From: DASVXQ01 sp040414855
Lineage (GTDB): Bacteria; Actinomycetota; CALGFH01
Assembly (NCBI GenBank): GCA_040414855.1
Contig: JBEDUQ010000102.1
Location: 1 to 5,504, forward strand
DNA: 5,504 nucleotides
Reading direction: 5' to 3'
Below, piece by piece: positions 1-5,145 of the stretch. The number at the start of each line of letters is the position of its first letter. Positions within the stretch are counted from its first letter, which is position 1. The notes beneath the pieces are model-generated. The model ran no database searches, was not told the DNA's origin, and worked only from the letters and a program-made list of their open reading frames with translations. Position numbers and translations under genes: made by a program.

Positions 1-190
1 ACACCGCGGGAACGGCGCCGGGCAGCATCATCGCCGCCATCATCGGCACCCAGGCGGCGAGGAACGGCGTGAGCGATCCGAGCTCGGTCTCGGCGCCCAT
101 GTCCATCCCGTGCATCCGGCCGAGCGCGACGACCCAGGCGGCTGCCGCGAGCCCGAGCGTCGTAGCCGGAGCGAGCGCCGCGCCGCTCAT
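1..190 (-). CDS. DUF2182 family membrane protein (N-terminal part, runs off window)
   Basis: Only the first 63 codons are present; the gene continues past the left edge. The visible protein has a hydrophobic segment at about residues 8-24, a His/Met/Asp-rich loop (MHGMDMG, residues 26-32) and a second hydrophobic segment with the pattern AAWVPMMAAMMLPG (residues 45-58). That W..MM.AMM.P pattern is characteristic of DUF2182, described as predicted metal-binding integral membrane proteins; the biochemical role is not established. The ATG at 190-188 overlaps the TGA stop of the upstream ArsR-SRPBCC gene as ATGA, and no strong Shine-Dalgarno precedes it, so translation is probably coupled and both genes share the promoter near 1100. 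Family assignment rests on the motif and not on a search. DUF2182 genes often sit beside small regulatory or DUF1326 genes in actinobacteria (general knowledge). Confidence 0.72.
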   Translation of the reverse strand, partial: MSGAALAPATTLGLAAAAWVVALGRMHGMDMGAETELGSLTPFLAAWVPMMAAMMLPGAVPAV

Positions 191-1035
191 CGCGCCGTCG
201 GCTCGCGGGTCAGGCCGTGGCGGGCCGAGACGGGCGGCCCCGGGATCGGCGGGAGCGTCTCCCCGGTCTCGAGCAGCGTCTTGAGGTTCGAGAGGACGCG
301 CGGCCAGCCGTTCGAGATCAGGGTCGTGGCGACGCCGTCCGGCTCCAGCCCGTCGTGGACGACCGTGAGCTTCACGTGGTCGCCGACCGGCTCGATCTCG
401 AAGCTCACCCTCGAGCGGCGCTCCGCGGCTATCCGCTCGCCCGCCTCGTCCGTGAGGTTCAGCGCGGCCACGATCTCCGGCGTGAACGTGTGCCACGTGT
501 ACGACAGCGACCGGTACGGCTCCGCCTCCAGCACGACCTGGTCCGGGTGCGCAACGGCGAGCCCGAGCAGCCGCCACGTCATCGGCGACCCGGGCTGCCA
601 GTCGGTCTCGTGCACCGTCCCCCAGTAGCGCTCGGTGAACGCGGGGTCGGTGAGCGCCTCCCAGAGACGCTCGGGGGTGGTGCGGATGTAGGTGGTGTAG
701 ACGAACGAGGGTCTCTCCACGATCGGGCCAACCTCCAGTGCGTGTCTGAGGTCCGCGAGCACCCGGACGCGCCCGCGGTCGTAGCGGCTGATCCAGCGCT
801 CGGCGATGTCGCTGAGCGGCGCGGTGTTGAGGTAGTGCAGCTTCTCGCGGCCCCGACGGACCGTGGTCACCAGCCCGGCGTCCGCGAGGACCGCCAGGTG
901 CTGGCTCACCGACTGCCTGGTCATGGTGTCGAGGCCGGCGCACAGCTCGCGCAGGGTCTGACCGTTGCTCTCGTTCAGTCGGTCGAGGAGGCGCCGCCGG
1001 CTAGGGTCAGCGAGCGCCCGGAACACCTCGTCCAT
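187..1035 (-). CDS. ArsR-type HTH regulator fused to SRPBCC/AHSA1 domain
   Basis: A 282-residue, two-domain protein. Residues 1-85 are an ArsR-like winged helix, beginning MDEVFRALADPSRRRLLDRL, with the recognition helix in TRQSVSQHLAVLADAGLV (39-56) and the wing around RRGREKLHYLN (60-70). Residues about 110-258 are an SRPBCC (Bet v 1/START-like) fold of the AHSA1 type: it opens with YIRTTPERLWEALTDP and ends with the typical GWPRVLSNLKTLLETG helix. There is only one cysteine in the HTH part (C32) and no ELCVCDL-type metal site, so a classical arsenic or metal sensor is unlikely; a small hydrophobic ligand in the SRPBCC cavity is a reasonable inference. The last ~20 residues are Pro/Arg-rich and probably disordered. 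The ATG at 1035 has GAGG nine bases upstream. A promoter with a large palindrome lies at 1078-1127, suggesting autorepression. It heads an apparent operon with the DUF2182 gene. Confidence 0.9.
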   Translation of the reverse strand: MDEVFRALADPSRRRLLDRLNESNGQTLRELCAGLDTMTRQSVSQHLAVLADAGLVTTVRRGREKLHYLNTAPLSDIAERWISRYDRGRVRVLADLRHALEVGPIVERPSFVYTTYIRTTPERLWEALTDPAFTERYWGTVHETDWQPGSPMTWRLLGLAVAHPDQVVLEAEPYRSLSYTWHTFTPEIVAALNLTDEAGERIAAERRSRVSFEIEPVGDHVKLTVVHDGLEPDGVATTLISNGWPRVLSNLKTLLETGETLPPIPGPPVSARHGLTREPTAR

Positions 1036-1077
1036 ATGCTTCAGCCTCGCGCTCCTTCCCGTGGTTGCTCGCAGAAT

Positions 1078-1122
1078 ATGCAGCCTTGTGGCTGCCTATA
1101 TTAGGCAGCCGGATGGTTGCAT
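1078..1122. promoter_or_regulatory. Probable operator: 45-bp imperfect palindrome over the -10 box
   Basis: The core is a perfect inverted repeat, GGCTGCCTA (1090-1098), TAT, TAGGCAGCC (1102-1110). The outer arms ATGCAGCC (1078-1085) and GGTTGCAT (1115-1122) share the same centre (1100) with one mismatch. Overlapping alternatives exist: GCAGCC-ttgt-GGCTGC (1080-1095) and TGGTTG-catgt-CAACCA (1114-1130), the latter covering the -35. The site spans the -10 and the predicted start, the place where an ArsR-family repressor would block its own promoter. Binding by the adjacent regulator is inferred. Confidence 0.65.
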
Positions 1123-1127
1123 GTCAA
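1098..1127 (-). promoter_or_regulatory. Sigma70-type promoter of the ArsR-SRPBCC/DUF2182 operon
   Basis: Reading the minus strand, a perfect -35 TTGACA (1127-1122) is followed after 18 bases by TAATAT (1103-1098) as -10. The predicted transcript start is near 1091, leaving a leader of about 55 nt before the ATG at 1035. Two consensus-like hexamers at near-ideal spacing in such G+C-rich DNA are unlikely by chance, and the direction fits the gene. The call rests on sequence only. Confidence 0.7.
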
Positions 1128-1130
1128 CCA

Positions 1131-1265
1131 CCTGTGAGACCATCGAGCGACGCACAGCGATGCGAAGACGAGCCTCGGGTCGCCCAAGAGCCGTTCGCCC
1201 TGCTGTTCCTCGGCGAGGTGTGCGAACGCATCTCGTAGGACCCCGCGCCCCCGAGTGACGCTCAT
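1131..1265. other. Intergenic stretch without a supported gene
   Basis: This is the space between the ArsR-SRPBCC promoter and the ribosome binding site of the next plus-strand gene. I see no consensus promoter for the downstream gene and no RNA gene. A 34-codon open frame (1134-1238, plus) reads like plausible protein in its second half but has no ribosome binding site, so it is not called as a gene. Confidence 0.4.
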
Positions 1266-1270
1266 AGGAG
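1266..1270 (+). promoter_or_regulatory. Shine-Dalgarno AGGAG that decides a TTG start
   Basis: AGGAG ends six bases before the TTG at 1277-1279. No ATG or GTG in the same frame is better placed, and the next in-frame ATG falls inside the transmembrane segment, so TTG is the best start. Confidence 0.7.
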
Positions 1271-1276
1271 ACCGTC

Positions 1277-1978
1277 TTGGAGCCCGATCCGCCGCCGCCC
1301 GGAACAGAGCCACCTTCATCGGCACCGCCCGAGACCCAGCCGATCAAGGAGCTACCGCCAGCCTCTCGCCGCAGCAGGGTCTGGCTGATCGGGCTCGCCG
1401 CCGTGCTCGTCGCGGTGGCTGGCGGCCTGGGCGCGATGGCCGCCCTCGGCGTGGTCTTCTTCGGCGGCGCCGGATGCCCCATGAAAGTCTCATCTGCTGC
1501 GACGGTCACGACCACCGCCCTCGCCAAGCGCCAAGAGCGGATCAGATTACCCGAGAGGCTCTGCGGCCTCCCGCGCACCGATCCCGCCAGCACTTCGGCG
1601 CTATCCGAATTTTCCGAGTTCTTCGGCGTCGCCGGTGCCAGCTACGGAGGAACCGACGCCAAGCATCCGGCGCTGGACCTGACCCTCCTGAGGATTCCCG
1701 CCGAAACCAATACGGACATGGTCGCCACGTTCATTAACCTGATGCCAGAACAGTTCTTCCGGCCCAGCGACTTCCACACGTTCAAGCACGGCGGCGTCGA
1801 GTACCGCTGCGCCAATGGGCGGGACCCCATGTCTGGCGGCCGGCGGGCACTGTGCATCTTCTACGTCCGTCGTCTCACCACGCTGGTTCTGCTGAATGGC
1901 CTCGAACCCCGCGTGGCCGACGCCAAGCGCCTCAGCGAGATCGCCGACGAGGCCCGCGTCGCGCTCGACACGATCTGA
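1277..1978 (+). CDS. Hypothetical single-pass membrane-anchored protein
   Basis: A 233-residue protein I do not recognise by name. Residues 1-28 are Pro/Glu-rich and probably disordered in the cytoplasm; RRSR (31-34) precedes one strong membrane helix at about 35-63 (VWLIGL...GVVFFGG). The remaining ~170 residues, expected outside the cell by the positive-inside rule, look like a small globular domain with cysteines at 67, 96, 178 and 193. The C178/C193 pair, in EYRCAN and RALCIFYV, is followed by a TTLVLL strand, an arrangement reminiscent of unnamed actinobacterial membrane proteins with a C...C pair before a C-terminal helix. No catalytic motif is visible. The TTG start is backed by AGGAG six bases upstream. 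It ends 57 bp from the 3' end of the convergent acyl-CoA dehydrogenase gene, and no clear terminator hairpin is seen in that gap. It appears monocistronic. Confidence 0.75.
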   Translation: MEPDPPPPGTEPPSSAPPETQPIKELPPASRRSRVWLIGLAAVLVAVAGGLGAMAALGVVFFGGAGCPMKVSSAATVTTTALAKRQERIRLPERLCGLPRTDPASTSALSEFSEFFGVAGASYGGTDAKHPALDLTLLRIPAETNTDMVATFINLMPEQFFRPSDFHTFKHGGVEYRCANGRDPMSGGRRALCIFYVRRLTTLVLLNGLEPRVADAKRLSEIADEARVALDTI

Positions 1979-2035
1979 GCCAGAGATCCCCAGGACAGCC
2001 GGTCTGAAGGCTCCTCGCCGTTCGTCGGGGTCGCT

Positions 2036-3232
2036 CTAGGCGAGACCTCCGTTGGCGCGGGAGATGACCAGCCGCTGGATCTCGCTGGTGCCCTCGAACA
2101 GGGAGTAGATCTTGGCGTCGCGGTGCCACTTCTCCACAGGAAAGTCGCGGATGTAGCCGTAGCCGCCGAGGATCTGGATCGCCTCGTCGGTCACGCGGAC
2201 CGCGGTCTCGCCGGCCTTGAGCTTCGACATCGAGCCCTCAGCGCGGGTGAAGGGCTGCCCGTTGCGGCCCATCCATGATGCCCGCCAGACCAGCAGCCTG
2301 GCCGCGTCGATGTCGGTGGCCATGTCGGCCAGCTTGAAGGCGATGCCCTGCTGCGCGGCGATCGGCTTGCCGAACTGGACCCGCTCGCGGGCGTAGTCGC
2401 GGGCGAACTCGAACGCGGCCCGGGCGATCCCGACCGCCTGGGCGCCGACGATCGGGCGGGTCGCTTCGAAGGTCGCCAGCGCCCCCGAGCCGCGGCTGGG
2501 CTCCTTGGCGCGGGCGCGCGCGAGCTTGGCGTCCAGCTTCTCCTGCCCGCCGAGCAGGCAGTCGGCCGGCACCCGGCAATCGTCGAGCAGGACCTCGGCG
2601 GTGTGCGAGGCGCGGATGCCCAGCTTGCGCTCCTTCTTGCCCTGCGACAGGCCGGGCGTGCCCGCCGGGACGATGAAGCTCGCCTGGCCGCGGTGGCCAA
2701 GCGACGGGTCGACGGTCGCGACCACGATGTGGACGTTGGCGATGCCGCCGTTGGTGATGAAGACCTTGCGGCCGTTGAGCACCCAGTCGTCGCCGTCGCG
2801 GACCGCCCGGGTCCGCAGCGAGGAGACGTCGGAGCCAGCGCCCGGCTCGGTGACCGCGAAGGCGGCGACCTTGGGGTCCTCCGGGGTGCCGAACATCTCG
2901 GGCACGAAGCGGCCGATCTGCTCCGGCGTGCCGCCGGTGAACAGCGCGACCAGTGGCAGCCCGGTGCCGAGGATCCCGAGCGAAATGCCCGCACAGCCCC
3001 AGCACAGCTCCTCGACCAGCGCCGGCTGGAGCACGCCGGTGTCGTCCTCGGCCACCATCTGGTAATAGTCCCTGCCGTAGAGCCCGATCTCGGCGGCTCG
3101 CTTGAGGACCGGCCAGGGGAAGTCCTCGGTCTCGTCATAGAGCGGCGCAACCGGCCGGATCTCCTTCTGCGCGAACTCCCTGACCCACTTCTGGGCGGCG
3201 ACTTGGTCCTCGGTGAGCGTAAAGCCGATCAT
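2036..3232 (-). CDS. Acyl-CoA dehydrogenase (FAD-dependent)
   Basis: A full-length 398-residue acyl-CoA dehydrogenase, which introduces the alpha-beta double bond into an acyl-CoA and passes electrons to ETF. The helical N-terminal domain covers about 4-118. The beta domain carries the flavin/substrate signature AFAVTEPGAGSDVSSLRT (124-141) and WVLNGRKVFITNGG (150-163). The C-terminal domain has RVQFGKPIAAQQGIAFKLAD (284-303), ILGGYGYIRDFPVEKWHRDAK (354-374, of which GGYGY is the core) and the catalytic base E380 in YSLFEGTSEIQ. All expected residues are intact. Between LLGG (226-229) and the next conserved helix there is a charged insert of about 14 residues (KLDAKLARARAKEPSRGSG region, 232-250). 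The ATG at 3232 has AAAGGA seven bases upstream. The gene is divergent from a TetR regulator and shares its operator region, so repression relieved by an acyl-CoA is likely. Chain length or branching preference cannot be read from the sequence. Confidence 0.95.
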   Translation of the reverse strand: MIGFTLTEDQVAAQKWVREFAQKEIRPVAPLYDETEDFPWPVLKRAAEIGLYGRDYYQMVAEDDTGVLQPALVEELCWGCAGISLGILGTGLPLVALFTGGTPEQIGRFVPEMFGTPEDPKVAAFAVTEPGAGSDVSSLRTRAVRDGDDWVLNGRKVFITNGGIANVHIVVATVDPSLGHRGQASFIVPAGTPGLSQGKKERKLGIRASHTAEVLLDDCRVPADCLLGGQEKLDAKLARARAKEPSRGSGALATFEATRPIVGAQAVGIARAAFEFARDYARERVQFGKPIAAQQGIAFKLADMATDIDAARLLVWRASWMGRNGQPFTRAEGSMSKLKAGETAVRVTDEAIQILGGYGYIRDFPVEKWHRDAKIYSLFEGTSEIQRLVISRANGGLA

Positions 3233-3252
3233 GGGCCCATCCTTTCCGGAAC

Positions 3253-3277
3253 CGCGGTACCACCTCGCCGTACCGCG
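3253..3277. repeat. Inverted repeat in the acyl-CoA dehydrogenase leader
   Basis: CGCGGTAC (3253-3260), nine bases, GTACCGCG (3270-3277) is a perfect 8-bp inverted repeat about 20 bp upstream of the acyl-CoA dehydrogenase start codon. Its GGTAC/GTACC arms partly resemble the CGGTA element of the main operator. It could be a further weak regulator site or an mRNA hairpin in the leader. Confidence 0.45.
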
Positions 3278-3280
3278 CCG

Positions 3281-3318
3281 GGACGGTAGTTACCGTCCAG
3301 TAACCTACTGGACGGTAG
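3281..3318. promoter_or_regulatory. TetR operator cluster between acyl-CoA dehydrogenase and tetR
   Basis: The octamer GGACGGTA occurs at 3281-3288 and 3310-3317, and its complement TACCGTCC at 3291-3298. They build two nested inverted repeats: GGACGGTA-gt-TACCGTCC (3281-3298), and a 12-bp perfect repeat TACCGTCCAGTA (3291-3302), acc, TACTGGACGGTA (3306-3317). The same bases can be read as two TetR-like 14-16 bp dyads, GTTAC..GTAAC (3289-3304) and CTAC..GTAG (3305-3318), with centres 15 bp apart. The cluster sits midway in the divergent region, 48 bp from one start codon and 45 bp from the other. The repeats are read directly; regulator identity is inferred from position. Confidence 0.75.
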
Positions 3319-3363
3319 CATGCGCGCTAGGGCCCGGAAGATCAAGAGGAGGGGGGAGCCGGC

Positions 3364-4059
3364 GTGAAGGGCCGTTTGAGATCGGGTGCACGCCTGCCGG
3401 CCGCGGCCCGCCGCGTCCAGTTGCTCGACGTCGCCCGCAGGGTGTTCGGCCGCGACGGCTACCGGGGTGCGTCGATGGAGTCGATCGCGGAGGCTGCCGG
3501 CGTCACCAAACCGGTCCTCTACCAGCACTTTCCTTCCAAGCACGCGCTCTACGCCTCGCTGCTCGACTCGGAGCTCGGCCAGCTCACCACCGGCCTGGAG
3601 CATGCCTTCGCGGTGGCCGAGGACAACCAGCAGCGCCTAAGGCTGGGGTTCGGCGCCTACCTCGACTTCGTCGCCGCGCACGAGGACGCCTTCCGGCTGC
3701 TGTTCACCGAGGGCCTCGGGCTCGACGAGTCCTTCCAGCAGCGCATCGGAAGCTTCCGAAGCTGGGTCGCCGAGCGGGTGACCGCGATCATCAGCGCCGA
3801 GGCGGGGCTGCCCGCTCCCCGCGCGCGGGCGCTGGCGGTGGCGATCGTCGGCATGGCCGAGAGCGCGGCGACCTGGTGGCTCGCCGAGCACCGTCCGCTG
3901 CCGATCGCCGAGCTGGCGGACGAGCTGGCCGGGCTCGCCTGGCAGGGCTTCGCCCGCTACCCCGCCTCGGGTGGCGAGCCCGCCGGCGCCGGTGGCGAGG
4001 GCATCGCGAACTCGAAGGGGCTGGCCGGGACGAACCGGTCGGACACCTCACCCACGTAG
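3364..4059 (+). CDS. TetR/AcrR family transcriptional regulator
   Basis: A 231-residue one-component repressor. Residues 17-63 form the TetR_N helix-turn-helix: LLDVARRVFGRDGYRGASME, then SIAEAAGVTKPVLYQHFPSK with the recognition helix at about 47-57. Residues 66-198 are the all-helical ligand and dimer domain, rich in aromatic residues (AYLDFVAAHEDAFRLLFTEG, WWLAEH). The family core ends near ARYP (197-200); the remaining ~31 residues are low complexity (Gly/Ala/Ser/Glu) and lie in the antisense overlap with the hydrolase gene. The GTG start at 3364 is preceded by a purine-rich AGGAGGGGGGAG (3347-3358); the next ATG is inside the HTH. It is transcribed away from the acyl-CoA dehydrogenase and very likely controls it and itself through the repeats at 3281-3318, with an acyl-CoA or related acid as probable ligand (inference from family behaviour). 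Confidence 0.92.
   Translation: MKGRLRSGARLPAAARRVQLLDVARRVFGRDGYRGASMESIAEAAGVTKPVLYQHFPSKHALYASLLDSELGQLTTGLEHAFAVAEDNQQRLRLGFGAYLDFVAAHEDAFRLLFTEGLGLDESFQQRIGSFRSWVAERVTAIISAEAGLPAPRARALAVAIVGMAESAATWWLAEHRPLPIAELADELAGLAWQGFARYPASGGEPAGAGGEGIANSKGLAGTNRSDTSPT
3957..4059. other. Antisense 3' overlap of tetR and the amide hydrolase gene
   Basis: The last 34 tetR codons and the last 34 hydrolase codons (stops included) share 103 bp on opposite strands. A 9-bp direct repeat GGTGGCGAG (3970-3978 and 3991-3999, period 21) lies inside and gives repeated Gly-Gly-Glu in TetR and repeated Ser-Pro-Pro in the hydrolase. No hairpin followed by a T-run is visible there, so a bidirectional terminator is not evident. 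Confidence 0.8.
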
Positions 4060-4970
4060 TCGGGCTCCTTGGTGAGGTCCAGCCTGGTGGGCGGCGCGCC
4101 CTTGCCGAAGCGCAGCTTGTCGAGCTTGGCCCAGATGAGGTTCGGGCTGAACGACGACTCGAAGTAGTAGACCCGGTTGCTCAGGTCGGACAGCGACCGC
4201 CACAGCGTCGACGAGACGTGCGGCCTGCCCGGGTCGGGGATGCCGAACGGCTGGGCGGCGTTGCGCATCACGCTCAGCAGTCCCGCGATCGCCGCCGACC
4301 GCGAGGGCGGGCGGGGCAGGTGCTCCAGGTAGTAGCTGGCCCGCACGAAGCGGTCGGCCGGCTCGGTGGTGCCCGGCAGCGGCTGCTCGCCGCCCAGTCC
4401 CTGGTACTGGTGCAGGTGGGCGAGCTGGTCGCCGAACGGCGGCGAGTTGGTCACCACCAGGTAGGCGCCGTCGTGGTAGACGTGCGGCTCGCCGCCGGTG
4501 TACTCGACGATCGCCGAGTCGCCGCGGGCGTCGTCGAGCGCGAGGTGCACCGTGGCCGCGGCGCCGGTGCCCGGGTCGGCGACCGTCCTGACCTGGAACG
4601 GCGTGCGTTCCATGAACTCGACGCACTCGGCGACGGTCGAGAAGCGGTCGAGGAAGAGCTGCGCCCACAGCGAGGTCGACACGCCCGGGAGGCGGTCGTC
4701 GGGCACCCCGAAGTCGGCCTCGGAGAGCCACAGCAGGTGGGCCCCAAGGCCCCGCTCATTCATCCCGTCCGTGGTGGCCTTGTCCTTGTCGGTCGCGACC
4801 AGGCTGCCGTGGACCACCTCCCACTCCAGCGCGTTGCCGTCCTCGAGGCCTTGCCGCTGCCGGCCCCGAGGCAGGGCCCAGAGGTTGGTGCCCATGTCCT
4901 CGAGCCAGTCCATGTTCCTCCCGACCAGCACGGCGTGGCCGTTGTCGCTCCACATCGCCCGCGTGCACAT
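3957..4970 (-). CDS. Choloylglycine hydrolase-family linear amide C-N hydrolase (Ntn hydrolase)
   Basis: A 337-residue enzyme of the penicillin V acylase / bile salt hydrolase group, which cleaves a linear amide using an N-terminal cysteine nucleophile freed by loss of Met1. It begins MCTRAMW (Cys2), with GRNMDW (R18, D21), DGMNERGLG (68-76), VVTNSPPF (N175) and DRFVRASYY (R207/R210), matching the family's known Cys2, Arg18, Asp21, Asn175 and Arg228-region set. The bile-salt-hydrolase Asn near position 82 is absent; W81 sits there and W22 follows D21, features I associate with the Gram-negative-type branch, some of which act on penicillin V or acyl-homoserine lactones. The substrate is therefore open. 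There is no signal peptide; the start is fixed by Cys2 and by GGAGG seven bases upstream (4982-4978). The conserved core ends near PASPFEFA (315-322); the Pro-rich tail overlaps the tetR 3' end by 103 bp. Confidence 0.9.
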   Translation of the reverse strand: MCTRAMWSDNGHAVLVGRNMDWLEDMGTNLWALPRGRQRQGLEDGNALEWEVVHGSLVATDKDKATTDGMNERGLGAHLLWLSEADFGVPDDRLPGVSTSLWAQLFLDRFSTVAECVEFMERTPFQVRTVADPGTGAAATVHLALDDARGDSAIVEYTGGEPHVYHDGAYLVVTNSPPFGDQLAHLHQYQGLGGEQPLPGTTEPADRFVRASYYLEHLPRPPSRSAAIAGLLSVMRNAAQPFGIPDPGRPHVSSTLWRSLSDLSNRVYYFESSFSPNLIWAKLDKLRFGKGAPPTRLDLTKEPDYVGEVSDRFVPASPFEFAMPSPPAPAGSPPEAG

Positions 4971-5145
4971 CGGATCGCCTCCGCGTCGACGGGGTCCCCT
5001 CGATCACGGTCTCGGCATAGCCCCTCGAGGCACTGAGCGCAACCGCGTGCGGCGCCCAAGCGCCGGCCCCGCGGTCCGGCTTGTCACCCTATATCTCTAT
5101 GGAGCCGCTGACCTCGCCGAAGGTCCAGAGGGTTGACAAAGGTAG
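4971..5145. other. Intergenic region between hydrolase and SGNH genes
   Basis: It holds the hydrolase ribosome binding site (GGAGG, 4982-4978), an 8-bp direct repeat CCCCTCGA (4996-5003 and 5021-5028), and a perfect 6-bp stem with a 4-base loop, CGGCGC-ccaa-GCGCCG (5050-5065), that would lie in the hydrolase leader. A weak minus-strand promoter TTGCGC (5042-5037), 17 bp, TATGCC (5019-5014) is possible. No gene is seen. The part from 5085 to 5145 is less G+C-rich than its surroundings. Confidence 0.4.

Noticed and set aside
217..1104. Long plus-strand open frame opposite the ArsR-SRPBCC gene
   Set aside because: Arg/Val/Gly-rich composition typical of the antisense frame in G+C-rich DNA; the minus strand has clear domains, a promoter and a ribosome binding site.
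1096..1593. Minus-strand open frame opposite the membrane-anchored protein, ending in the operator
   Set aside because: No ribosome binding site or motif, and it runs through the promoter palindrome; the plus strand has the TTG start with AGGAG and a membrane helix.
1979..2035. Terminator between the convergent membrane-protein and acyl-CoA dehydrogenase genes
   Set aside because: Only short, mutually incompatible repeats (CTCGCC/GGCGAG and GGTCT/AGACC) and no T-run; not strong enough to call.
2191..3150. Second and third long minus-strand frames inside the acyl-CoA dehydrogenase gene
   Set aside because: Ser/Arg/Ala-rich translations without motifs; out-of-frame readings of a well-supported gene.
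3213..5036. 607-codon plus-strand open frame spanning tetR and the amide hydrolase
   Set aside because: It is a shadow: it runs in another frame of tetR and antisense to the hydrolase, is extremely Arg/Gly-rich, and matches no fold, while both overlapped genes have intact family motifs.
5133..5138. TTGACA as a -35 box for the SGNH gene
   Set aside because: No acceptable -10 hexamer follows at 16-19 bp; the sequence there is GC-rich coding-like DNA.
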